This document shows positions 18,162 to 26,834 of a DNA stretch of 64,000 bases, piece by piece; position 1 is the first letter of the stretch, and each line of letters starts with the position of its first letter. A program made the translations under genes and the position numbers. The notes beneath the pieces were generated by a model. The model searched no databases and was not told the origin of the DNA. It was given only the letters and a program-made list of their open reading frames with translations. The DNA comes from Promethearchaeota archaeon. Its GTDB lineage: Archaea; Asgardarchaeota; Lokiarchaeia; Sigyniarchaeales; SOKP01. The DNA is taken from assembly GCA_016839705.1 (NCBI GenBank), contig JAEOTR010000079.1:1-64000 (forward strand), read 5' to 3'.

Positions 18162-20090
18162 TTGGATAATAAAGGATTAGGTACTACATTAGAATATTTA
18201 GAAGAAAAAGTTAAAGGATTAGGGTATGACCTTAAATTGGAAACTGGTGTGCTCTTCGAAATTTTAGAAAGAAAAGAAGAGGATTTCAAAGAATTTCAAA
18301 ACGAAATCATTTTAAAATGGGATGAGTTTACCCAAAAAAACCAGAAAAGGGTTATAAAGAGAACATTTACAACCTTTTTCTATGATAATTTTCATAATTT
18401 TTTTAAATATTTTTTGCGTAACTTCTTTGGATTTAATGAAGGTTCTTTAGAATTGATAAATAAAGAGAAAGTTTCTGATGAATTCTTATTTTTGGAGTAC
18501 AATTATTACTTAACCCAAGAGGAAGAAGAACTTTTTCAAAAATTTTCACGAAAATTCGAATCTGAAGTTTTTTTTGGTTTTTCTTTTCCAATGGGGTATC
18601 TCTATTTTATTATTCGACTTTTAGGTATTTTATTTCGGAAAGCAATTAAGGAACATATATTCATCTTGCTAGATGCAGCGATCGTCAAAACAAGCGACGA
18701 GAATACATCGTTGAATTTTATGATTATAATCAAGAACAGTAAAGATGAACTTTTACATAGCTACTTTGACATGGTGCTTTACTATTTTCTTAGACCCATT
18801 AAAGGCATTTCCGAAGATTACTTCAACAAACTTCTGAAAGGAAGAGAAAAATTATATCAAATGGCCCTGAATGATTATCCATTTGCAAAAGAAAAATTAG
18901 TTGATTTATTATATTATTTTTATACAAAATGTAGACTATTACAAAGCTTTTCTCCATTGTTGGATTTTTTTAATTTTGTGGGAGCAAGGGTGGAAGATTC
19001 TATATTTTCGAAAGTTAATATTATAAGAAAGGAATTTTTAGCAAATCTGGATGATTATAGTACTGAGAAAAAAAATGCTTTACTAGGATTTTTTGATTTC
19101 CTTGATAAAAAATCAACATTATACTCAACATTTCAAGCAAACAATCTACCCTCTCAAAAATCGCAACTAAATTTGTTTCTTTTATATTTGAAATATTATT
19201 TTGGAAGTGGACTTGAAGCTTTAGAAGTTGGAGATCTGCTCTTTTTACCCACAGTTTTTAAGAAAGCCTTAGATAGACACAATAAGAAAGTAGAGGACGT
19301 AATAGGGACAAATTCGATAAAAAATATTAAAAATTTTTTGAAATTCCTCTACACTCTGTCTAACATTGAGCATATTGATCTCTTTTTCTTAAAAATCTTC
19401 AAAAAAACCATATCACATGTGAATTATGGCTTTTTTAAGACTTTTTTAAAAAGCTTCAACTCGAATTTTACATCTAAAATTAATCAAGAAAATGAACTAC
19501 TCTCGGAAAACCCCGAAAACTTTCCCTTTACCTTTGATATAATTGTAGATCATATATGTAGAATTCTTTATGTAATAATCGATAAAATTTTTCTAAGGAC
19601 TAATCCTGATGATGCCTCCAAAAACTTTATTGATCCTAGGAGTCGTTATATAGGGAAAAACATTGCATTGAGGGTTTTAGAATTATTTGTATTTCAAGAT
19701 ATCAACTATAGCGACGATATTTGGCCCGATTTCGTAATTAGCTTAAATAAAGAACAGATTAGGAAGAATATTAAAAAAAAGTTCGATATTTTAATTCCAG
19801 AGACAAAATTCTATACAGATGAAGAGTTAACACAGATAATGATTACTTACAATATACAATCTTTCTCAGATCATCCATATTTTGAGGAATGGTTGATTGA
19901 CGAAGTGATCATCCCATTAAATGATTTCATTCTAAATATCCGTAATTTAGTAAAGGAACCATCTAGTGACATTGAAGTATACGAACAGCTAAGAGAGTAC
20001 TTCCTCTCTGATATTGAAGATAAAGAAATAATAAAAGAGTTTAAGTTTATTTGTCAGGAACTTGCCCCATTTTGGAAAAATCTTGATTAA
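18162..20090 (+). CDS. orphan helical protein, 642 aa
   Basis: Not recognised. It starts at TTG 18162 and is mostly alpha-helical with many Phe, Lys and Glu residues. One hydrophobic stretch lies near residues 130-150 (FFGFSFPMGYLYFIIRLLGI) and might touch a membrane, but there is no signal peptide. Charged helices follow to the end. No catalytic motif is seen. Composition resembles the 1224-aa orphan upstream (Asn/Lys/Ile/Phe-rich), although I see no clear sequence repeat between them. It is convergent with mobB. Confidence 0.75.
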   Translation: MDNKGLGTTLEYLEEKVKGLGYDLKLETGVLFEILERKEEDFKEFQNEIILKWDEFTQKNQKRVIKRTFTTFFYDNFHNFFKYFLRNFFGFNEGSLELINKEKVSDEFLFLEYNYYLTQEEEELFQKFSRKFESEVFFGFSFPMGYLYFIIRLLGILFRKAIKEHIFILLDAAIVKTSDENTSLNFMIIIKNSKDELLHSYFDMVLYYFLRPIKGISEDYFNKLLKGREKLYQMALNDYPFAKEKLVDLLYYFYTKCRLLQSFSPLLDFFNFVGARVEDSIFSKVNIIRKEFLANLDDYSTEKKNALLGFFDFLDKKSTLYSTFQANNLPSQKSQLNLFLLYLKYYFGSGLEALEVGDLLFLPTVFKKALDRHNKKVEDVIGTNSIKNIKNFLKFLYTLSNIEHIDLFFLKIFKKTISHVNYGFFKTFLKSFNSNFTSKINQENELLSENPENFPFTFDIIVDHICRILYVIIDKIFLRTNPDDASKNFIDPRSRYIGKNIALRVLELFVFQDINYSDDIWPDFVISLNKEQIRKNIKKKFDILIPETKFYTDEELTQIMITYNIQSFSDHPYFEEWLIDEVIIPLNDFILNIRNLVKEPSSDIEVYEQLREYFLSDIEDKEIIKEFKFICQELAPFWKNLD

Positions 20091-20100
20091 ATTAAATAGG

Positions 20101-20622
20101 TTATTTAATTTTAAATATTTCTAAGAATTTTTGAAAGTCTCTTTCAAGCTCTAATATAGGTGGATCATAAATAATATCTCTATACTTTTCATCAGAGCAG
20201 ATTATTCCTGTGATCATTTTAACATTTTTCTTCAACTGTGGTTCAATCTCCTCTAAATTTTTTACACATAATAGAGTTGGATGGTTCAAATGTCGGAATC
20301 CTTCAGTAAAAAACAAGTCTATATCATATGGACCTTTCTGAAGCCATGTAATAAGTCCATCTAGATTATCTTCTTTGATTTTTAAAAAAATACCAATATC
20401 GTTAGTAATGTTTTTAATAATTGAAAATAATGCACCAGATTCTGCGAATCTATATGAATCTTTTCCCTCTTTATCTATTTGGTGATGTTTAACGTTCTTA
20501 ATAACAGCTACCTTATAATTCATCTGCTTTTTAAGTAATTCTATCGCTTTTGCTATAAAATATGTCTTACCTGAACCAGAATATCCAATAACATCAATTA
20601 TTTTAATTGAAATCACACACAC
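20101..20622 (-). CDS. mobB: molybdopterin-guanine dinucleotide biosynthesis protein B
   Basis: A 173-aa GTP-binding protein with a Walker A motif GYSGSGKT at residues 13-20. It also has the MobB hallmark region AVIKNVKHHQIDKEGKDSYR and ESGA, and DLFFTEGFRHLNHPTLL (residues 101-117). MobB helps attach GMP to molybdopterin together with MobA, for molybdenum or tungsten enzymes. Neither mobA nor other moa/moe genes are nearby. Ten bases separate it from the convergent orphan gene. Confidence 0.88.
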   Translation of the reverse strand: MCVISIKIIDVIGYSGSGKTYFIAKAIELLKKQMNYKVAVIKNVKHHQIDKEGKDSYRFAESGALFSIIKNITNDIGIFLKIKEDNLDGLITWLQKGPYDIDLFFTEGFRHLNHPTLLCVKNLEEIEPQLKKNVKMITGIICSDEKYRDIIYDPPILELERDFQKFLEIFKIK

Positions 20623-20764
20623 TAATTTTGAATATTTCTCAAAGTTTAACTACCTTAGTTGTTTTTAATTATACTATTTTCAATAAAAAAGATTATAATA
20701 TTTTACTATTTAATATTTATTTAGTTAAGATTTTCTATATATCTCAAAATTAAGTTATTCTCGA

Positions 20765-22756
20765 ATGCCCGATAAAAAACAAAGGTTAGTGTTTGACGCC
20801 AATTTCTTCATTTGTATGCTACAAATTAGAGCCCGTAATATTATAGAAAACCTAGCCAAAGCTGCTAAGGAATTGGGTTATGAATATTATATCTCAGAAA
20901 TTGTGTTTGATGAAATAAAGGCACCTCATACTTACAAAGATAAATTGAGGCAAATTATAGACGTAGAAAAAATCTTACCCATTGAAATTGAAGATGTAAA
21001 AAATGACCTTATTCCATTTAACGTAAGGTTCCCGGCACAAGATCCAGATCTATCTCTTGTTTATATAGCAAAAAATTTACTAGAAAAAGCTGATTCCTCA
21101 CCTGTTCACCTGGTAACGGATGATTTTAAACTAGTAAAAAACACGAATATGCTCTATAAAGGGAAAATTAACATCTTGTCTCTTTCAAGTTTTTTATTAA
21201 AAGTTCAGAGAAGCACTACTAATTCTCAAATGAGAAATTATTTTAAAGATATCTGGAAAAGAAGCCTTAATTATACTTTATCATATATGATTGAACGATC
21301 TAAAACTTATCCTGCTGAACAAAAAATTACTTGGTTAATTGAAAAAGCAATAACAGTTACAGAGGACTCAATTTTAACTCAAGATATTGAAATCGAGAAT
21401 CCAGATGTGGGAGTGAAATTTGAAATCGGAGCATCTCGACATTTAGAAGAAATAAACATTGCTGAAAAATATATTTCCAATCAAGATCTCCCTCAAAGTG
21501 AAGAGGAACAAGTAGTCGGTATTATTAAGTTTCTTGAAAATTTGAGAATTTCTAGAGAATATGTTAATAGGGCAAGAGAAGCGATTGTAAAAAGTGAATC
21601 AAAGGATGCAATAAAATATTTGAAAAAAGGAAATCAGTTTTTAATATCTTTACTTCAGGTGGCTTCAGGAGAATTAACAAAAATAAAAGAATATGAGATT
21701 ATTGAACAAATTATTTGTTCGGAAATTAGTAAAATGGAATTTTTGCGAGCTTTTTTACTAGTTTCACTAGGAAGGATAAATTCATCCATTAGCTCACTTG
21801 AAAGAGCAGCATTATTCTCAACCATTATTCATAATCATAAAACTTGTTTAACTCTTAATTATGTCAAGGCTTTGATCTATTTGTTCCATGGATTATACAA
21901 GAGTGCAATAATGCAATATAATTTTACTGAAGAATTGGCAGAAATTTATAATGACGATCGATTAAAACTCAAATGTTTAATTGGAAAAGCGATTTCTCTC
22001 TATATTCAAGGAGATGATAAGGATACTGCCATAAATATTATGGAACATATCTCAAGTATAAATTTGGATGAAAATTTTCTGGATGCTGTTATTGTATTTA
22101 GTGAACTTGGGGATTATTTTTTAGCATTAGGGCATTCCCAAATTGCCGCAAATTTATATAACCAAGCATTAGAGGTATCTATTGATTATAAATTAACTCA
22201 TAAAAGTGAAATCTTAATAGAGAAACTCAAAAGGGCCTATATTTCCACCGTGTTAGAAGGATATTCTGCGGAGGACATGGTTGATAAACTAGATCTACTA
22301 TTAGATAAAGCATATAGTATAAAAGATGTTGAAAAATATAACGAACAAATCAAAAAGATATCAAGTTTTAATCTTTTATTTTACACCCCATTTCCATATA
22401 TTACTGGGAAGAAGAAGGTAATTTCGTTTTCAAACTTACCAAAAGAACTAAAGGAAGATTACCTTGAGGTGGTATATTTTCAAAAAACAACAGAAAATCA
22501 AGATCAAATACTTTTTATAGTGTCTCATTTTGAATTAGGACTTTTAGGTATTAAAGTCAAAACTAGTCAAAATATAACTGGAATTGCGGAAAACTATACC
22601 TTAAAAATAAAACCCACAGCAAAAGCAAAAATCTACAAACCTGATGAGACTTTAAAAAATGACTTCTTGATCCGGGCTATTATTGAAATAACACAGAAAG
22701 ACACAGTTCAAATTAACTATTCTCTTCCATCTTTTTTTAAACAGTTAAATTTGTAA
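20765..22756 (+). CDS. PIN-domain ribonuclease-like protein with long TPR-like C-terminus
   Basis: Residues 1-150 form a PIN domain. D11 in LVFDANFFI, an acidic residue at E45 or E50 in SEIVFDEIK, D93/D95 in AQDPDLSLVY and D119/D120 in LVTDDFKL are placed as the metal-binding acids. About 300 residues of TPR-like helices follow (for example GDYFLALGHSQIAANLYNQA). The C-terminal 130 residues are beta-rich (DQILFIVSHFELGLLGIKV). PIN domains are usually RNases of about 130 aa. The 663-aa fusion suggests a scaffolded nuclease acting on ribosomal or messenger RNA. Target unknown. Confidence 0.75.
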   Translation: MPDKKQRLVFDANFFICMLQIRARNIIENLAKAAKELGYEYYISEIVFDEIKAPHTYKDKLRQIIDVEKILPIEIEDVKNDLIPFNVRFPAQDPDLSLVYIAKNLLEKADSSPVHLVTDDFKLVKNTNMLYKGKINILSLSSFLLKVQRSTTNSQMRNYFKDIWKRSLNYTLSYMIERSKTYPAEQKITWLIEKAITVTEDSILTQDIEIENPDVGVKFEIGASRHLEEINIAEKYISNQDLPQSEEEQVVGIIKFLENLRISREYVNRAREAIVKSESKDAIKYLKKGNQFLISLLQVASGELTKIKEYEIIEQIICSEISKMEFLRAFLLVSLGRINSSISSLERAALFSTIIHNHKTCLTLNYVKALIYLFHGLYKSAIMQYNFTEELAEIYNDDRLKLKCLIGKAISLYIQGDDKDTAINIMEHISSINLDENFLDAVIVFSELGDYFLALGHSQIAANLYNQALEVSIDYKLTHKSEILIEKLKRAYISTVLEGYSAEDMVDKLDLLLDKAYSIKDVEKYNEQIKKISSFNLLFYTPFPYITGKKKVISFSNLPKELKEDYLEVVYFQKTTENQDQILFIVSHFELGLLGIKVKTSQNITGIAENYTLKIKPTAKAKIYKPDETLKNDFLIRAIIEITQKDTVQINYSLPSFFKQLNL

Positions 22757-22777
22757 TACAATCTAGAAATAGAATGG

Positions 22778-23050
22778 CTATTCTTTCCTTAAACTTTTAT
22801 CTCGTTGTGAGATTTGATGACCATGGATGGCGCACGAAATACAGTAGTATTTTGTCTTACTTGGAGCTTGAATTATCGTTCCTGACTTTTTTAATTCAGT
22901 ATACATCCGGGAGTCAACTAGAGAGACCCTTCTTGTTACCGCTTTAGCTTTGCTACGAGCAACAGTTCTACCACACTTAGTGCACTGAACTTTAGCATAC
23001 TGACCTTTTCTCGAGCCGCTCTTTCCACCGCTTTTTCTCTTTTTTGGAAT
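22778..23050 (-). CDS. rps26e: ribosomal protein eS26, apparent ATT start
   Basis: The 90-codon frame begins IPKKRKSGGKSGS when read from ATT 23050, which aligns with the MPKKRK start of eS26. The zinc site is intact: C23-x2-C26 in VQCTKCGR and C70-x2-C73 in YYCISCAIH, the family signature. It belongs to the small ribosomal subunit near the mRNA exit. There is no ATG, GTG or TTG start: upstream codons are GTT, ATA, CTG and then a TAG stop. ATT is the best start because of the alignment and because it lies four bases after TGAT, the same spacing as in two other genes here. eS26 occurs in TACK/Asgard archaea and eukaryotes. Confidence 0.88.
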   Translation of the reverse strand: MPKKRKSGGKSGSRKGQYAKVQCTKCGRTVARSKAKAVTRRVSLVDSRMYTELKKSGTIIQAPSKTKYYCISCAIHGHQISQRDKSLRKE

Positions 23051-23190
23051 AACTATCAGCTAGTTTTTATTTTTTTACGATTTAATTTCACGTTTATTTA
23101 CTAATTGAATTTTAGAAAACTTAAATATTTTTTCCTTAAGCGTAAAGAATTATGAGAATAAAATTAGAAAAAGAAAGAGTGTAGTTTACG

Positions 23191-23931
23191 TTAACTTTCC
23201 TTTTGATTTACATTCGCGTTCTTTAAATTTCTAAAAGTAAAGCTTAATCTCTGGATGATCGTGTAAACTAATGTAAATATAAATATAATAATACCTATGA
23301 GAAAAATCGGTGTAACAGGTACTCGGGTTATTAATGGTATATAAATGGTTAAGGGTTCACCATATATCAATAATGTTGAAAAATAAAAGATTAAATCAAT
23401 ACTGATTGTAAATAATAAAAAAAGTAGTCGTTCAGCTCGTTCCATGAATCCAACTCCTTTCATGTTTACTCCTTCATTTTCAGCTCTTGAGCGTGTATAA
23501 GATATCATTATGACCAAAAACAAAAGAATGTAACCCAATAAAAAATTAATCAAACCTCCATATATCAAACCTAAAATAAGTAGACCATCGGAAAGTCTAT
23601 CTAAATTCGAATCTAGATATGCTCCTGCTGGTGTTTCATTGCCCGTTCTTCTTGCCACTGCTCCATCGAAGAGATCAAAGGCTCCTGCTAATCCAATAAA
23701 GGCAGGAATAATCCAAGAAAACCAAAGGGATGCATATAACCAACCCATTGCGATTAAAAATGACCCTAATAATGATAAGCTGAATCCTATAAAAGATATC
23801 TTATTTGGTGTTATATTATGCTTAATTAAAAATTCCACGGGGAGTTTTATGTATCTATTTGAAATTTCTCTCTGTCGAGTTCTTTTTTCTGTTTCTTCTA
23901 TGTCGTTCAATTCCTTGACAAATCCTAACAT
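23191..23931 (-). CDS. CDP-alcohol phosphatidyltransferase (archaetidylinositol-phosphate synthase-like)
   Basis: A 246-aa integral membrane enzyme with the complete CDP-OH-P motif D-x2-D-G-x2-A-R-x8-G-x3-D-x3-D at residues 86-111 (FDLFDGAVARRTG to DSNLDR). Hydrophobic helices lie at about 44-64, 68-85, 115-140 and 160-235. It transfers a phosphoalcohol to a CDP-activated lipid. In archaea the product is most often archaetidyl-inositol-phosphate, but glycerol or serine head groups are possible. The initial 30 residues are charged and cytosolic. Probably co-transcribed with nothing else. Confidence 0.82.
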   Translation of the reverse strand: MLGFVKELNDIEETEKRTRQREISNRYIKLPVEFLIKHNITPNKISFIGFSLSLLGSFLIAMGWLYASLWFSWIIPAFIGLAGAFDLFDGAVARRTGNETPAGAYLDSNLDRLSDGLLILGLIYGGLINFLLGYILLFLVIMISYTRSRAENEGVNMKGVGFMERAERLLFLLFTISIDLIFYFSTLLIYGEPLTIYIPLITRVPVTPIFLIGIIIFIFTLVYTIIQRLSFTFRNLKNANVNQKES

Positions 23932-23981
23932 TCAATAATTTAGATTATTATTTTTAAAATTTCTCTCTAATAAAAAATTTG

Positions 23982-24575
23982 TTATAATGCAAAGATTTGT
24001 AATTTCAATAATCGAATGACTGAGGAGGCTAAATAAGATTGAGTTCCAATACTAACAATTGGTAGATTTAATGCTTTTAATTCTTTTGAATTAAGAAATT
24101 CATCTTCTTGACTTCCAAGGATGAAAACAATATTTTTATTTTCTAAAAAAGTATTTCCTAATTTTAAAAAATTTACCCCTTCTTCTCTTAAAGCATAGAT
24201 TTTATAATTTTGAGTTTGAAACTTTTTGATAGCGTCTATTATATTTAAGTTAGAGATTCTAATAGAGTTCAGTGGATTATGGATGAGTTGTTTTCTTGAG
24301 TTTAATTTTAGTAAAAGGTCAACAAAACAATCGGTGAGTAACAACTCATTTTTTGGTAATTTCTCATAATTTAATTCAGAGTTAAAAATGAAAGTGCCAT
24401 AATTATCTAAAAACGCCCAGATTTCAATATTTTCTTCAAAGCCATCCTTTTTTATTATAGCTGCAAGAATACACCTCGAGATTACATCTAATCTGCCGGA
24501 AGACCCGGGAATATCTTTAATGGTATAGTTATCTATGTTAACTGTTGATGATTTAATAAAAAAAATTAGATTCAT
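23982..24575 (-). CDS. trmY: tRNA (pseudouridine-54-N1) methyltransferase TrmY
   Basis: A 197-aa SPOUT methyltransferase. DIPGSSGRLDVISRCILAA near residues 22-40 corresponds to the conserved LPGT-GR-D--RC motif of TrmY. The SAM-binding knot is represented by NIVFILGSQEDEF and LPIVSIGTQSYLASS at the C-terminus. TrmY makes N1-methylpseudouridine at position 54 of archaeal tRNA. The gene neighbours lipid-synthesis and small membrane-protein genes, not other tRNA genes. Confidence 0.85.
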   Translation of the reverse strand: MNLIFFIKSSTVNIDNYTIKDIPGSSGRLDVISRCILAAIIKKDGFEENIEIWAFLDNYGTFIFNSELNYEKLPKNELLLTDCFVDLLLKLNSRKQLIHNPLNSIRISNLNIIDAIKKFQTQNYKIYALREEGVNFLKLGNTFLENKNIVFILGSQEDEFLNSKELKALNLPIVSIGTQSYLASSVIRLLKLQIFAL

Positions 24576-24686
24576 AAATAACTCAGAGTTGATTCGTATT
24601 TTACTAAATAGAAACTGTTTACTATAGATTTTTTAACAATATAAATTTGGATATGTGTAATTTAGAAACAATATAACAAATTTTTT

Positions 24687-24884
24687 TTATGTTTTCTTTT
24701 TCCTTACCAGTCTTAAAAAGTAAAAAACAGACATGATGATTCCTAAAGTAAGAATAATACCTATAAAACCAGCAACATAATCGTTTGAGATCCAATTTAA
24801 GAAAGGTATCCAAGGAGAAGCGAGATTATCCAGCCATTCTTCTCCGTATTGATGTTGTAATAAAATCCGGTTTAACCTTATCAT
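24687..24884 (-). CDS. small single-span membrane protein, 65 aa
   Basis: The frame reads an amphipathic N-terminus, one strong hydrophobic helix (AGFIGIILTLGIIMSVFYFL, residues 38-57), and a basic tail (VRKKKT). This is a sensible topology with the tail inside. An overlapping frame on the same strand (24622-24813) lacks this pattern. No family is recognised. The moderate confidence reflects its short length. Confidence 0.5.
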   Translation of the reverse strand: MIRLNRILLQHQYGEEWLDNLASPWIPFLNWISNDYVAGFIGIILTLGIIMSVFYFLRLVRKKKT

Positions 24885-25287
24885 ATGATGATATTCTCTC
24901 TCTTTTTACAGAAAAAGAATAAAGCTTAAATGATTAAAAGTGGCATAGATTTAGCCTAAGGACACTAACACGATATTTTCATTTTAGGGTAATGCCTTTA
25001 AAATCAAATACGTTCTCTCGTGCTAGGCAATAACCTCTATGCGCTTTTGGGGCCATAATCATGTCTGCAATCTAGGGATTACTGACTCAATCCTCATTGC
25101 ACTGGTGTTTACCTTTGCTAAGATAAGAGCCCATATAGTTTATGCATTTTTTGATTATTAAACTCAAGATTTTCGCGTTGTTTTGCACTACATAATCATT
25201 TTTTAGTCATATAAGTCCTCGATAACGCGGTTTTTTCCGTCATCGTGTTCCCGTTACTATAACAGAATAATAAGGTTATAAAATTAT
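24885..25287. other. non-coding island of higher GC, candidate structured RNA
   Basis: Between about 24950 and 25260 the sequence is clearly less AT-rich than its surroundings, yet it holds no open frame on either strand. Complementary segments are visible: GCCTA at 24953 region with TAGGC near 25027, CACGA with TCGTG in the same arm, and CGCGTT (25174-25179) with AACGCG (25224-25229). TATA-like elements exist on both sides (CTTAAAT near 24934 and, on the minus strand, ATTTTATAACC near 25280). I looked for SRP RNA, RNase P RNA, 5S rRNA and tRNA signatures and found none. Confidence 0.4.
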
Positions 25288-25785
25288 TTATTTTTTCGTG
25301 AAAGGAAAAGGTTCTTTTTTACTTATGCCTTTGATCTTATCTTCAATTCTTAAAATTAAGCTTTGTAAGCAATTAAAGAGAATTTTTCTTATTATTTCAT
25401 AGTTAAGGTCGATTTCAATATCATTATCATGAAATTCATCAAATTTATAAAAGGCTTTGTAAACATTTTCAGTTTTTAGGATTTTATAAGAAGAATCGAC
25501 TAAAAAAGCATATAAATCTTCACTGTTATATTCGATTTTCATTATTAGAGAAAGCATAGCAAATTCTTTTTTACCACGAGCCCACTTAGACGGAAGCTCA
25601 AAATGGAAATTGATGATTTTCTTTTTCTTTGTAATAAGAACGATTTCAAAAAATGTGTCATCGATCTCTAAGTCAAAAAATTTCTTTAACTTATTTATGA
25701 TGTTTTCTTCTAGTCTTTCATCTGGAAAGGAAAGTAACACACTTGGACCTTGTATCCCGTCAAAATAAGACAAAACTAAATGCAC
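25288..25785 (-). CDS. longin-like small protein, Asgard type
   Basis: A 165-aa protein that starts HLVLSYFDGIQGPSVLLSFP. This is the beta-strand plus Gly-Pro turn seen in longin-like domains of Asgard small proteins. Alternating strands follow, then a C-terminal helix (EIIRKILFNCLQSLILRIED). Longin and roadblock folds act as platforms or regulators for small GTPases and vesicle trafficking in eukaryotes. It sits 37 bases downstream of a roadblock gene on the same strand, which suggests a shared operon and complex. No GTPase is encoded in the window. Confidence 0.6.
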   Translation of the reverse strand: MHLVLSYFDGIQGPSVLLSFPDERLEENIINKLKKFFDLEIDDTFFEIVLITKKKKIINFHFELPSKWARGKKEFAMLSLIMKIEYNSEDLYAFLVDSSYKILKTENVYKAFYKFDEFHDNDIEIDLNYEIIRKILFNCLQSLILRIEDKIKGISKKEPFPFTKK

Positions 25786-25822
25786 CTAAATACTCACCAG
25801 ATGGTTATAATATTTTTTTAGC

Positions 25823-26293
25823 TTACAACAATCCAACGGAATCGGATCGAAACAATTCTTTCATTTCCTTGCTCATTTGACCCTGTTCTGCTTGTAAATA
25901 CTGATTTAGTATTGCAGCAATACGGGGTGCATGTTTTTTCATAGTAGCAATAATGAAACCAATTTGAACTTTTTTATCAGTAGCAATACATAAAACTCCT
26001 TTCCCTACTTTCATTGAAAAGATCATTCCTTCAAAATATTCTGTAATCTGTAAGGATATATTTCCATATCCTAAGATATGGCCTTGTTCTTCCCCAGCAA
26101 TAAAGACTGCGCCCCCAATCGCACCAATTTTTTCAATGGATATTGTATTATTATCAGAAAAAGTAAATTTAGATTGACTCAAAATAGTAATTCCTGTATC
26201 ATCAACAATTACTGCATATTTCAATCCAGGAGTACTATTGATAATATTATTTAGAATTTTTTTTAATTTTAACTCATCTTCTGAAAAACTCAA
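25823..26293 (-). CDS. roadblock/LC7-domain protein
   Basis: A 156-aa protein with the roadblock pattern: an N-terminal helix (EDELKLKKILNNIINSTPGL), strand KYAVIVDDTGITILSQSK, helix ISIEKIGAIGGAVFIAGEEQ, and strands YFEGMIFSMKVGKGVLCIAT. Residues LKYAVIVDDTG match the family's entry signature. A C-terminal extension of about 30 residues (YLQAEQGQMSKEMKELFRSD) is helical. Roadblock proteins dimerise and control small GTPases. It precedes a longin-like gene on the same strand. Confidence 0.75.
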   Translation of the reverse strand: MSFSEDELKLKKILNNIINSTPGLKYAVIVDDTGITILSQSKFTFSDNNTISIEKIGAIGGAVFIAGEEQGHILGYGNISLQITEYFEGMIFSMKVGKGVLCIATDKKVQIGFIIATMKKHAPRIAAILNQYLQAEQGQMSKEMKELFRSDSVGLL

Positions 26294-26498
26294 ATGTATG
26301 TCAACCTAATAAGTGTTATAACGATATAAAATGGTTTTCTTAGATTTTAAAACTATTTATTAAAACCTAACGTTATATTTTTTCTCAAACCTACTTTAGT
26401 AAATGATGAAATTTTATGTATAAAAATTTTAGTAAACTTTATGTTTTTTTACGGTTCGCTATAAAAAACTCTAATTAATCTGTTTGGAGATTAAAATC

Positions 26499-26834
26499 CT
26501 AGAAAAGTTCCTGTGATTTAATTAAGGTTTTTAGAGGTTTTAAACGATTTTTGTAATCCTTAGATTTTTCTAATAAAATCATTAACCTATAGTTTTTGCT
26601 CTTATCTAAATCACGCTTTATTTGAACCAACTTAGAGTCTTCTATAAAATCACGATTTTTTGTAATGGCAGATAATGCTAAAGTGTTTTCAAGTACCCAT
26701 AATTTCTTAGAAATCTTACTGGCTAAAGGAAAACCATGTTTGTCGGTAATAATTCCTGCTACAAAATTAGGGAAGTTTTTTTCTATCCTATATAAGAAGT
26801 AATTAACATCATCTTGATTTAGTATATTACCCAA
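26499..26834 (-). CDS. roadblock-like short protein, 111 aa
   Basis: The strand-helix order looks like a compact roadblock domain: helix DDVNYFLYRIEKNFPNF, strands VAGIITDKHGFPLASKISK, helix TLALSAITKNRDF, strands LVQIKRDLDKSKNYRLMIL, and a short C-terminal helix. It lies about 200 bases upstream of the roadblock/longin pair on the same strand. That makes it a third member of this small regulatory cluster. Divergent sequence keeps confidence moderate. Confidence 0.55.
   Translation of the reverse strand: MGNILNQDDVNYFLYRIEKNFPNFVAGIITDKHGFPLASKISKKLWVLENTLALSAITKNRDFIEDSKLVQIKRDLDKSKNYRLMILLEKSKDYKNRLKPLKTLIKSQELF

Noticed and set aside
24950-25260. RNase P RNA or SRP RNA in the GC island
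   Set aside because: ACAGAATAATAAGG near 25264 faintly recalls the RNase P conserved region V, but no GAGGAAAGTCC-type partner was found. There is no SRP helix 8 motif.
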